From contig NZ_JAQGPL010000001.1 of assembly GCF_028826105.1 (NCBI RefSeq), positions 3,126,501-3,190,500 of the forward strand: DNA of 64,000 nucleotides, in the 5' to 3' direction. The position numbers and the translations under genes were made by a program. Below the pieces are notes generated by a model. The model made no database searches. It was not told the DNA's origin and saw only the letters and a program-made list of their open reading frames with translations. Shown here piece after piece: positions 33,573-42,052 of this stretch. Source of the stretch: Paenibacillus humicola (GTDB taxonomy: Bacteria; Bacillota; Bacilli; Paenibacillales; Paenibacillaceae). Every line of letters begins with the position of its first letter. Within the stretch, counting starts at the first letter, position 1.

Positions 33573-35915
33573 TTACGCCCTGCGGCGGCTGAGCTCCCGG
33601 TATTGGCCGGGCGTCGCGCCTTCATGCTTTTTGAAGATGCGGTTGAAATAGCTGTGCTGGTAGCCGACCTGCTCGGCGATGTCGTTAATTTTCAGCTCCG
33701 TTTCCTGCAGCAGCTGCTTGGCCTTCTCCATCCGCAGCTCGGTCAAGTAATCGATAAAATTGATGCCGACCATCGTCTTGAACGTCTTGCTCAAATAGTA
33801 GGTGTTCGTGCCCGTAAAATCGGCGCAGCTTTCAAGCGAAATGTCGCGCATATAATTTTCCTGAATGAGCGTCAGCACCTGCCCGACGATTTTTTTGGCA
33901 TGACTGTCCGAACGGGCTTCGAGACTTTCGATGAACGGCGCGACGACCATCTTGCTGAGCCAGGCATGCATCAGATTCGGCTCGCGTAACGCTGACAGCT
34001 GCTCGTATAAATTCGCTCCTTTATACAGCCGGCCGGGGTTAAAGCCCGCCTCGATAATCGTATGCAGCATCGTGCCGAGCAGATGGAGCATGCCCTGCTG
34101 CACGTCGATTTCCTTTGCTCCCTTGCTGGAAAGGGCATGCAAAAATTGCTCCGTCAGCCGGTCCGTTTCCTCCTGCTGCCCGGACCGGAGCGCCTGCACC
34201 ACCTCGCGTTCCAGGGCGAACGGATAGAGCAGCGCGACGTTTTCGCTTTCCTCCCCGGCATGGTCCATGTCGATGATCTGGTTCTGGTTCTCGAAGTCCC
34301 GGTAGCCGATCGCCTGTTTCGCTTCCTCGAACAGTGCGGGAATTTGGGTGATCGAAGAAGCTGATCGGCTGATCGCGATCGTAACCTGCAGCCGCACGAT
34401 CCGGTTCACCGATTGGATGATCTCCTCGCACAGCGGTTCGATTTCCCCCTCCGCCTGCGCGTCTTCCGGAAGGAAGGCCAGCAGGCCGAACGTCAAATCG
34501 TGAAAGTTGACCGCGGACGTCTCGAACGGCTTCGCCGCCGCCAGCTCGCGTGCGACATTGGCGGCGGCGAAGGTCGCGAGTCCTTCGTCGCCCATCCGAA
34601 AACGGCCCTCGAGATTGGCAAAGCCGGTCAGCCGGAAATAAATGACCTGAAACCGCCTGCCGTCAACGTTCCAGCCGTAATGCCTCATCCGTTCGCGCAG
34701 ATCGTGCTCGGAGTAGCTGTACAGGTAACCCTGGATCAGCTGCAGCAGAAAGCCTTCCTTCACATGCGGAAGCTGCGCCTCCAGCTTGTTTTGCAGGTCC
34801 AGGCTTTCCCTTGCGAGCAGCTGCCACCGGTTTTCGATCAGCTTGAACTCGTCCCGGATCGGCATCCCGTGCACGGGCGAGCGGTCGCCGGTCAGCAGGC
34901 GGACGAGCTTGGCCACCGGCGAATAAATCCGGCTGGAAGCAAGCCAGGCGAGCAGGGCAGCCAGCAGCAGCCCGGAGAAGCTGATCCCCCAGATCAGCCG
35001 GGAAATGAAAATAACCGGCGCCAGTATGGCATTGATCGGCGCAGCCGATACATAGAGCCAGTCCGATTGAATCCGGTTAAACGAGCCGTACGAAACGGTA
35101 TATTTCTCGCGGTTCCAATCGAACAGAAACGATCCGCTGGACGAACGGTTTTCGGCCACGGCTTTCTTAAGCGCCGTGTCAAACGCCGTTGCGGCGGCGG
35201 AATTGCCGGCCGAGGCGAGCACCGTTCCGTCGTCGCGCATCAGGAACGACTCCCCGACATTATACGGTGTTAGCGTTTTCAACAAAGAATCGACTTTCCC
35301 CTGGTCGAGGCTGAACAGGATGACGCCGTACGGATTGGGGCTCGCCGCCGGTATTTTGTGCACAAGCGTCAGCACGCTGGCCGCGCTTCCTGGCCCCGAC
35401 GGTGCAAGCGTCCAATAAATCGATTGCCCCTGCCGCATAAGATCGAGATAGGACTTTGAATCCGCCGCTGTCAGCACGCTGTATTCCGGATTCATCAGAA
35501 TCGGCTTGGAATGGTTCACAAACAGCTGCACATGCATCGTAAGCGGGCTCGCGCCCTGCATGATGAGCAGCGTTTTGGTCAAATTCCACGTGTTCAGGAA
35601 ATCGCGCTCGAAATCCCGGTTCATCAGATCGTTGTCGAGCTCGGGGTCGAACGACCAATGGGAAATCGACAACTCCAGACTCGTCAGCTGATCGTTAATG
35701 TTGTCTGCTCGTCTGATAATCTGACTTTGATGAAGAAGCGTCAGTTCTTTGGCGATACGGCCGCCGCCGATCCAATAAATCAGACTGCCGATAATGATTC
35801 CCGGAATGCTTGAGATCAGCAAAATGAGGATCAAAATTTTGCGGAAATGGCTCCCTTTGCCGCCAATTACAGCCGCCCCCGCGCCAAGCAATCTCCGGCT
35901 CACTTTTCTGAGCAA
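33573..35915 (-). CDS. YesS-like membrane AraC-family regulator
   Basis: This 780-residue transmembrane transcription factor has one N-terminal helix (about 25-50), an extracellular sensor-like domain (~50-290), a second helix (~292-320), a cytoplasmic GGDEF-like/linker region and a C-terminal AraC DNA-binding domain (about 680-775, NDIAEQVGYQHSYFNRIFKKH). This is the YesS architecture of Bacillus pectin operons. TTG start behind GGGTGG. It is the likely activator of the operon downstream, from which it is separated by ~210 bases with their own promoter. What it senses is inferred to be a rhamnogalacturonan oligosaccharide, directly or via the binding protein. Confidence 0.88.
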   Translation of the reverse strand: MLRKVSRRLLGAGAAVIGGKGSHFRKILILILLISSIPGIIIGSLIYWIGGGRIAKELTLLHQSQIIRRADNINDQLTSLELSISHWSFDPELDNDLMNRDFERDFLNTWNLTKTLLIMQGASPLTMHVQLFVNHSKPILMNPEYSVLTAADSKSYLDLMRQGQSIYWTLAPSGPGSAASVLTLVHKIPAASPNPYGVILFSLDQGKVDSLLKTLTPYNVGESFLMRDDGTVLASAGNSAAATAFDTALKKAVAENRSSSGSFLFDWNREKYTVSYGSFNRIQSDWLYVSAAPINAILAPVIFISRLIWGISFSGLLLAALLAWLASSRIYSPVAKLVRLLTGDRSPVHGMPIRDEFKLIENRWQLLARESLDLQNKLEAQLPHVKEGFLLQLIQGYLYSYSEHDLRERMRHYGWNVDGRRFQVIYFRLTGFANLEGRFRMGDEGLATFAAANVARELAAAKPFETSAVNFHDLTFGLLAFLPEDAQAEGEIEPLCEEIIQSVNRIVRLQVTIAISRSASSITQIPALFEEAKQAIGYRDFENQNQIIDMDHAGEESENVALLYPFALEREVVQALRSGQQEETDRLTEQFLHALSSKGAKEIDVQQGMLHLLGTMLHTIIEAGFNPGRLYKGANLYEQLSALREPNLMHAWLSKMVVAPFIESLEARSDSHAKKIVGQVLTLIQENYMRDISLESCADFTGTNTYYLSKTFKTMVGINFIDYLTELRMEKAKQLLQETELKINDIAEQVGYQHSYFNRIFKKHEGATPGQYRELSRRRA

Positions 35916-36023
35916 ACCAGTCCACCCGCCTTTTCATAATGGTTTTTTCGTTCTTGTTCGTTATTCGACGATTCCGGCAAGATTCCTTTTCGATTGTGGA
36001 AGCGGATACATAAGCATAAATCG

Positions 36024-36049
36024 TAACATAACTATAATTATGTAAACTT
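36024..36049. repeat. 26-bp AT-rich element, copy 2
   Basis: TAACATAACTATAATTATGT followed by AAACTT, 23 of 26 positions identical to 19451-19476. It lies between the terminator of the VOC gene and the YesS-like regulator start (about 110 bases upstream of it), so it may be that gene's promoter/operator. Confidence 0.5.
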
Positions 36050-36056
36050 TTTGGCG

Positions 36057-36092
36057 TGAAAAAATCCGATGAGGCCGACCGCCCCATCGGAT
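36057..36092 (-). terminator. Rho-independent terminator of the VOC gene
   Basis: ATCCGATG and CATCGGAT flank a ~13-base loop, with TTTTTTC on the minus strand. It lies 36 bases after the VOC stop. Confidence 0.8.
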
Positions 36093-36127
36093 CAAATACC
36101 GCAGCTTTACCGTTCCCCGCCCGGTTT

Positions 36128-36520
36128 TCAGCCTCTGGCGACTTTCGCCGCGTTCAGCTCGATTACGTTGCGGTCCGGATCGGTCACGTAGATTTGCCCG
36201 AAGCCGGTAATGCTGTTCGGATTCGCTTTATGCTCGACGCCGCGCTGCCGGAGCCAGTCCAGCGTCGCCTCGAAATCGGCGACGCGAATGGCGAAATGCC
36301 CGTCCCGCGTATCGATTCCGCTCGACCGAAGCGTTTCTCCGTTATGCACAATCAGGTGAAGCTGCTGGCCGCCGGGCCCGATCGCATACCAAGCCCCGGG
36401 AAAATCGAACGGCGGCCGCTCGATTTCCTTCAGGCCGATGATTTCCTCATAAAATGTCTTCGCCTGCTGCAGGTCCGTTACAATGATACTGACATGATGA
36501 ATGCCTTCATGCTGAATCAC
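36128..36520 (-). CDS. VOC-family (glyoxalase-like) protein
   Basis: This is a 130-residue protein with two beta-alpha-beta-beta-beta modules of the vicinal oxygen chelate fold. It starts with GIHHVSIIVTDLQQAKTFYEEIIGL and ends with PDRNVIELNA. Candidate metal ligands are the H in HHVSI, the H in LHLIV, the H in GHFAIRV and the E in VIELN. Enzyme activity is unknown (dioxygenase, lyase or resistance-type relatives exist). It stands alone with its own terminator. Confidence 0.88.
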   Translation of the reverse strand: MIQHEGIHHVSIIVTDLQQAKTFYEEIIGLKEIERPPFDFPGAWYAIGPGGQQLHLIVHNGETLRSSGIDTRDGHFAIRVADFEATLDWLRQRGVEHKANPNSITGFGQIYVTDPDRNVIELNAAKVARG

Positions 36521-36561
36521 CGGTAATCCCTCCCATCCGAATAGGTTACCGTTTCATTTTG

Positions 36562-37056
36562 TCATACTTCTTCCTTTGGTGGCAAGGCGTTCGGGGGCGG
36601 CAGAACCCGAAAGAAAGGCAATCCGTCGATCCCGAGCATCCGGGCATAAGTAAACAATTGACCTTTATGATGAATTTCGTGATCGACCGCACTTAACAGC
36701 CAGAAATGTCCCGTCGCCGCGCGGCCGATCACCTCGATTTCCGCCTCCAGCTGCGCATCCGTCAAAGATCCTAGATCCGCCTGCGTCTTATCGGTTAACG
36801 CATGTACGATTTTCCTGATATCGTCCATGGTCTCGTATGGGTATGAAGCAGGCGGAGTAAAGACACCTTGCTTAACCGTTTTCACGAACATCTCCATCAC
36901 GCTCGCCATATGGACGATCAGTCCGCCGGCCGTAAATGCATCCTCCCAAGGCTTGAAATTCAAATGGGCATCGTCGAACCGTTCCGTCATTTCCTGCAGC
37001 ACCTTACGATGCCGCAGCCAGTTTTGCAGTATTTCTTCCGCGTTCGTCACGTTCAT
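36562..37056 (-). CDS. DinB-family protein
   Basis: This 164-residue four-helix-bundle protein is of the DinB/YfiT type with the metal-binding histidines H47-like (LIVHMAS) and HEIHHKGQL near the C terminus. In Firmicutes such proteins include bacillithiol transferases and stress proteins. GGAGG is only 1 base from the ATG at 37056 but 7 from the GTG two codons on, which may be the true start. Function beyond the family cannot be said. Confidence 0.85.
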   Translation of the reverse strand: MNVTNAEEILQNWLRHRKVLQEMTERFDDAHLNFKPWEDAFTAGGLIVHMASVMEMFVKTVKQGVFTPPASYPYETMDDIRKIVHALTDKTQADLGSLTDAQLEAEIEVIGRAATGHFWLLSAVDHEIHHKGQLFTYARMLGIDGLPFFRVLPPPNALPPKEEV

Positions 37057-37211
37057 ACCTCCACAATCGTTATTTAGAATCCCTCCCTTCCATTGTAGCG
37101 GATACAGCGGCCGGGACTTCTTATCGATTGCGCAATCCGATTGCTGGCGGCCATCTTGTTGATCGGAGCTCTTTTGCCGCTGACCTCTCGGAATACGAGG
37201 AGGTGCACAAC

Positions 37212-37235
37212 GAAACAAGCCGCCCGTCGGGCGGC
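37212..37235 (-). terminator. Terminator of the GH78 operon
   Basis: A perfect GCCGCCC / GGGCGGC stem with TTGTTTCGTT on the minus strand, directly after the rhamnosidase stop. Confidence 0.7.
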
Positions 37236-37244
37236 CTGCGCGGA

Positions 37245-40136
37245 TTACGATGAAAGGTCGGCCAAAGCGCGGAGCACCTCGTCCATTTTGTACTGCGGAA
37301 CGCGGGCCATGCCGTTCTCCGCGACCTGCTTCAAGCTCGAGCCGCCCATGAACTGGAGCAAGCCTCCTTCGAACAAATGAGGCAAATGCCGCTTCAGTAC
37401 CTCGACAGCCCGGTCGTCGCTCAAGACGTCGCTCATGATCGAATCCGCCGTGTATACGGTTCGGAACAGATCCGCATTTTCGTACGCGAAGACGTATGTG
37501 CCGGAGCCCGCCAACAGCGTAACGCCCGCTTCATTCTCCGCTGCGGACAGAATTCCGTCCGCCGCCGCTGCCGGCGCTCCTCCCTCCGTCAAGCCGGCAA
37601 GCGAGGCGCCGCGAAGCACGATCTCTGCCGTCGCGTTGGCCGGAATCGTGACGTCCACCTTGATCCGGGACCCGTTTACTCTCCAGCCGGAACGAATTTC
37701 CCCATAGGAAGACAAGTGTGCTGCCGAAGCGTGCGTCAGCGCCGACGATCCGAACAGCGGCTCGATATGAATCCGTTTGAACGCGGGAACCGCGGCATCC
37801 ATATCCAAACCGGCCACCCTGCGGTACATCCATTCCCCGATCGCTCCGTAGGCATAATGGTTGAACGAGTTCATATCGTCGCTCCAGAACGAGCCGTCCG
37901 GCTTGATGCTGTCCCAATGCTCCCAAATCGTCGTGGCGCCTTTCGAAACCGAATAGAGCCAGCCCGGGTAGCTGTCCTGCAGCAGCAGCCTGACGGCGGT
38001 CCGGTGATAGCCGTGGTCCGACAGCGCGAAGCAGAGATAAGGCGTGCCGACGAATCCGGTCGTGAGATGATAGCCGTTCTCCACGATCAGATCATTCAGG
38101 TCCTTGGCCACGCGCAGCCGCGACTTTTCCTCCGCCAGCTCGAACACGAGAACGAGCACATGCGCGGTTTGCGTAGGCGACGCGACCCGGCCCGTCTGCG
38201 TCATGAATTCGTCCCGGAACGCCTGGACGATTCGCTTATGCAGTTCCCCGTACTTCGCTTCGTCCGCCGCGTAACCAAGCGCCTTGGCGGCTTCGCGGAG
38301 CAGCCGCGTCGAATGCGCGTAGAACGCCGTCGCCACCAGCTCGCGCGGCGTTGCGCCGACGTAGCTGTTCTCCTTGGCGTCCAGGCCGAGCCAATCGCCG
38401 AAATGAAAGCCGGTGTTCCACAGAAACTCGTGCTCTCCCTGCGCGCGAATGTACTCCACCCACGCTTTCATGCTGTCGTACTGTTCGGCCAGCAGCCTCA
38501 GGTCGCCGTAGTACCGATAGACCGTCCACGGGCAGACGACCGCGGCGTCTCCCCATGCGGCGGAGCTTGCCCCGCCGGCCGCGTCGGGGATGACGAACGG
38601 CACGCCGCCGTCCGGATGCTGCTCCGCCTTCAGATCGCGCAGCCATTTCGTGAAGAAAGGCGCGCCCTGGAAGTTGAACAGCGCCGTCCCGATGAACACC
38701 TGCGCATCGCCGGTCCAGCCGAGCCGTTCGTCGCGCTGCGGGCAGTCGGTCGGCACGTCCAGAAAGTTGCCGCGCTGCCCCCATAGAATGTTGCTCTGCA
38801 GCCGGTTCACACGGCTGTCGGACGATTCAAAGCCGCCGGTCCGCGGCATGTCCGAATGCAGCACTTCCCCGGCGAACGCGTCAAGCGGGAGCTCGCCGCC
38901 CGGATAGCCTTCCACCTTGACGTACCGGAAGCCCATGAACGTGAAATGCGGCGCGTAGCTTTCCTCACCCTCGCCTTTCGCAATATATTCCACCGTCTGT
39001 CTCGCAGGGCGAAGGTTGCCGAAGTAGATGTTCCCGTCCTTGTCCAACACCTCCGCGTGACGGAGTGTAATCGTCGTGCCCGCCGTCGCCTGTACACGCA
39101 TGCGGACGCGTCCGACCATATTCTGGCCCATGTCCAGCACGCGGTCGCCGGCCGGCGTGACGAACGCCGATACCGGCCGGATCGTCTCGGTAACGCGCGT
39201 CGGCCAGTTTTCCTGCGGTACCAGCATATTGAGCGGCAATTCCAGCGCTTCGGCCGGTTTCCACGATTCATCCGCGAACCCGCTCTCGCTCCAGCCTTCT
39301 TGTTCGAGGCGGGCGTCATACCTTTCTCCATGATAGATCGTCGAATACCGGATCGGGCCGGCTGCGCAGCGCCAGGAATCGTCCGAGACGATCACGTCCC
39401 CGGAGCCGTCTTCGTAACGCACATGCAGCTGCAGCAGCGCCGCCCGCCGGTCGCCATATTTGAAATCCCGGCCGTCGAAGCCCATCCCGCTGCGGTACCA
39501 GCCGTCCCCGAGACTGATGCCGACCGCGTTGCTTCCGGCCTGCAGCAGCTCCGTCACGTCGTAGGTTTGAAATTGAAGCCGGTGCCGGTAGCTCGTCCAG
39601 CCGGGAGCCAGCACCTCGTCGGAGACGCGCCGGCCGTTCGCGTACAGCTCGTAAACCCCCGCGGCGGTCGCGTAGATTCGGGCCGACACAACGCTTTTCT
39701 TCAAGTCGAACCGTTTGCGCAGCAGGAAGGCCGCTTCCTCCTGCGGATCGATGGCGTCCGCCGCCGGCGCGATCCACTTTGCCTGCCACTCGTGAAGCTC
39801 CAGCAGCGTCGTCTCGAACCAGGCGGTCTCGCTCCAGTCCGATTCGCGGCCGTCTGCATCCCAGGCTTTTACCTTCATCAGGTATCTCGTGCGGGATTGC
39901 AGCGCCGGTCCGGCATATTCGACTTGGATGGAGGCGTCGCTTTCCGTATACCCGGTATCCCAAAGCGGCGCGTCGAAATCGCCGTCCGCCTCCGTTACCA
40001 AAATGCGGTACCCCTTCTGCATCGCGCCGCGGCGGTCCGACTCGAGACGCCAGCCGAAACGCGGCGTTCGTACGCCGATTCCGAGCGGATTGCGGCGGTA
40101 TTCGCACGTTACATCCGTCACTTGCCATTTCTTCAT
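37245..40136 (-). CDS. GH78 alpha-L-rhamnosidase with C-terminal helical extension
   Basis: This 963-residue cytoplasmic glycosidase has N-terminal beta-sandwich modules (1-330) and an (alpha/alpha)6 catalytic barrel (~430-790) with the family signature DVPTDCPQRDERLGWTGDAQ, whose glutamate is the general acid, and the second acidic residue region GATTIWEHWDS. A C-terminal beta domain follows (~800-890). Residues ~895-963 form an additional Ala/Leu-rich helical segment (SDDRAVEVLKRHLPHLFEGG) that GH78 enzymes usually lack. No signal peptide. Last gene of the second rhamnoside operon, 52 bases after a permease. It releases terminal rhamnose from imported oligosaccharides. Confidence 0.92.
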   Translation of the reverse strand: MKKWQVTDVTCEYRRNPLGIGVRTPRFGWRLESDRRGAMQKGYRILVTEADGDFDAPLWDTGYTESDASIQVEYAGPALQSRTRYLMKVKAWDADGRESDWSETAWFETTLLELHEWQAKWIAPAADAIDPQEEAAFLLRKRFDLKKSVVSARIYATAAGVYELYANGRRVSDEVLAPGWTSYRHRLQFQTYDVTELLQAGSNAVGISLGDGWYRSGMGFDGRDFKYGDRRAALLQLHVRYEDGSGDVIVSDDSWRCAAGPIRYSTIYHGERYDARLEQEGWSESGFADESWKPAEALELPLNMLVPQENWPTRVTETIRPVSAFVTPAGDRVLDMGQNMVGRVRMRVQATAGTTITLRHAEVLDKDGNIYFGNLRPARQTVEYIAKGEGEESYAPHFTFMGFRYVKVEGYPGGELPLDAFAGEVLHSDMPRTGGFESSDSRVNRLQSNILWGQRGNFLDVPTDCPQRDERLGWTGDAQVFIGTALFNFQGAPFFTKWLRDLKAEQHPDGGVPFVIPDAAGGASSAAWGDAAVVCPWTVYRYYGDLRLLAEQYDSMKAWVEYIRAQGEHEFLWNTGFHFGDWLGLDAKENSYVGATPRELVATAFYAHSTRLLREAAKALGYAADEAKYGELHKRIVQAFRDEFMTQTGRVASPTQTAHVLVLVFELAEEKSRLRVAKDLNDLIVENGYHLTTGFVGTPYLCFALSDHGYHRTAVRLLLQDSYPGWLYSVSKGATTIWEHWDSIKPDGSFWSDDMNSFNHYAYGAIGEWMYRRVAGLDMDAAVPAFKRIHIEPLFGSSALTHASAAHLSSYGEIRSGWRVNGSRIKVDVTIPANATAEIVLRGASLAGLTEGGAPAAAADGILSAAENEAGVTLLAGSGTYVFAYENADLFRTVYTADSIMSDVLSDDRAVEVLKRHLPHLFEGGLLQFMGGSSLKQVAENGMARVPQYKMDEVLRALADLSS

Positions 40137-40188
40137 TTTCGCCTGTCTCCCCTTGCCTATTATTGACTAGCCGTCCGCAGGCATTGCT

Positions 40189-41019
40189 TCAGCCTTTGAC
40201 GGAGCCGGCGGTCATGCCGGCCACTATTCGCTTGTTGAAAAAGATAAACAGCGCAAGCGGCGGAATCGTGATGAGCAAAATGTTCGCAAACAGCAGATTC
40301 CACTGCGACACGAACTGGCTCGTATAATTGTACAGCGTCAGCTGAACGGTCACGTTCTTCGCGCCTGGAAAGAAATAGAGCGGATTCGTAAAATCGTTAA
40401 AAATCGTTACGGACTGCGTCACGATAATCGTCGCGGTCACCGGCTGCAGCAGCGGCAGGATGATCGTGAAAAACAGCCGGAAAGCGCCGTAGCCGTCCAC
40501 GACCGCGGCTTCGTCGATTTCCCGCGGAATCGCCGCCATAAAGCCCCGGTACAGCAGCACGCAGAACGGAAACCCGAGCGCCACCTCCACCAGTACAAGC
40601 CCGGCCATCGTTTTGAACAGGTGAATTTCGTCCAGCACCCAAATCGTCGGTACGATCGCCGGCGGAATGATCAGACCGGCGAGCACGAAGAAGCTGATCC
40701 ACGGCGTAGCCTTGTCGTTCCGCCGCTGCATGACGAAAGCGGCCATCGAGCAGAAGATAACCATTGCGGCGATGGACAGCACGGTCAGCAGCGAGCTGTT
40801 CCAGAACGCGCGCAGCAGCATGAAATCGCCGAATCGGATGACATCCTTCACATTCTGCCACAGTTCGATTTTGGAGGGCCAGGCCAAATTCATAAGCGAA
40901 GCCTCCGGAGCGCTTTTCATCGCCGTCAGCACGACGAAATAGAGCGGGATCCAGAAGATGACGATGCTGGCGGCAACGGCAGCGATTTCGACCGCCCATA
41001 TTCGCGCGCCGCGGCTCAT
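40189..41019 (-). CDS. Sugar ABC permease (UgpE/MalG type)
   Basis: This is a 276-residue six-helix permease with EAA loop PREIDEAAVVDGYGAFRLFF. The ATG overlaps the stop of the partner permease (ATGA) and is preceded by GAGGTGG. The frame can be read further upstream, but that stretch overlaps the partner gene in another frame and is not coding. Confidence 0.92.
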   Translation of the reverse strand: MSRGARIWAVEIAAVAASIVIFWIPLYFVVLTAMKSAPEASLMNLAWPSKIELWQNVKDVIRFGDFMLLRAFWNSSLLTVLSIAAMVIFCSMAAFVMQRRNDKATPWISFFVLAGLIIPPAIVPTIWVLDEIHLFKTMAGLVLVEVALGFPFCVLLYRGFMAAIPREIDEAAVVDGYGAFRLFFTIILPLLQPVTATIIVTQSVTIFNDFTNPLYFFPGAKNVTVQLTLYNYTSQFVSQWNLLFANILLITIPPLALFIFFNKRIVAGMTAGSVKG

Positions 41020-41882
41020 AAGTCCACCTCTTTGCGGTTCAAATAGCGGGACAGCGGAAAGACAAGGATACTGACGAACAGGAACAGAATGACGTTTCCG
41101 GCCGTCGACAGGCCATAGAAACCGCCTTGATATTGCTTGTAAATGATCGAAGCGATCACGTCGGTCGCGAAGCCCGGCCCCCCCTGGGTCATCGCCCAGA
41201 TGAGATCGAACGAACGGAGCCCGCCGATGAAGGCGAGAATGATGACCGCATTCGTAGCCGGACGGCTTAACGGAACGATGATGCTCCAAAACTTGTTCCA
41301 CGCGCCGCCCCCGTCGATCTGAAGCGCCTCGTAGTAATCTTCGGGAATGGATAAAATGCCTGCAATATAAATAATGGTCGCGAATCCGACGCCCTTCCAC
41401 ACGTCGACCATCGCCACGGACAGAAGCGCGATCCGCGTATCGCCGAGCCAGTCCGGGCCTTCGATGCCAAATCGTGCAAGGGTCGTATTGATCAGTCCCT
41501 CCGTCGGATGCATCATCATGCTGAACGTAATGCCGACGGCGATCGTGCTGACCAATGTCGGGAAAAAGACGACCGAGCGCAAATAATCCTTCGTTTTGAT
41601 TTTACCGGTGAGAAAAACGCCCAGCAGCAGTCCGCCTACCACCTTGAGCGAGCAGGTCACCACCGCGTAAATAAACGTATTTTTGAAGCCGATGCTGAGC
41701 GAAGGCTCCTTGAAGAAGGTCGTAAAATTCCGAAGCCCGATAAAATCCCAATCCGACAGCGTCCATCTCGTCAAGCTGAAGAAGAAGGACATCAGGGTCG
41801 GGACGATAAAAATAACGGTGTATACGATGGCCGCAGGCAGCAGAAACTGGTACGTATAAATGCGTTTGAATACCTTGGACAT
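41016..41882 (-). CDS. Sugar ABC permease (UgpA/MalF type)
   Basis: This is a 288-residue six-helix permease with EAA loop PEDYYEALQIDGGGAWNKFWSI. It lies 170 bases after the binding-protein gene, across two intergenic hairpins. The two permeases and the binding protein again come without an ATPase, implying an MsmX-like shared one. Confidence 0.92.
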   Translation of the reverse strand: MSKVFKRIYTYQFLLPAAIVYTVIFIVPTLMSFFFSLTRWTLSDWDFIGLRNFTTFFKEPSLSIGFKNTFIYAVVTCSLKVVGGLLLGVFLTGKIKTKDYLRSVVFFPTLVSTIAVGITFSMMMHPTEGLINTTLARFGIEGPDWLGDTRIALLSVAMVDVWKGVGFATIIYIAGILSIPEDYYEALQIDGGGAWNKFWSIIVPLSRPATNAVIILAFIGGLRSFDLIWAMTQGGPGFATDVIASIIYKQYQGGFYGLSTAGNVILFLFVSILVFPLSRYLNRKEVDL

Positions 41883-41907
41883 CCTTAAGGTCCCTCCAAT
41901 CCGGCCA

Positions 41908-42031
41908 AGAAGAAACGGGCAGGCCGCCTTAAGGCGGGCAAATTTCTTCCCTTGGACATCATATAAGCAAAGGATAGAGCGAGTCTAGATTTGAACGGGC
42001 GCAGCCCTGCCCCGATTCGGCAGGGCCGCTT
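41908..42031 (-). terminator. Two hairpins between binding protein and permease genes
   Basis: GCCCTGCC/GGCAGGGC (42001-42031) follows the binding-protein stop closely. A longer imperfect stem, AAGAAATTTGCCCGCCTT with AAGGCGGCCTGCCCGTTTCTT, lies at 41908-41949. Such structures commonly give partial termination or protect the 3' end, so that the binding protein is made in excess over the permeases. Confidence 0.6.
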
Positions 42032-42052
42032 CTTGATCATGCCGCGCCGTTC

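Noticed and set aside
40189..41400. Longer reading of the second permease gene
   Set aside because: The extra 127 codons overlap the partner permease in another frame; the ATGA overlap with GAGGTGG fixes the start at 41019.
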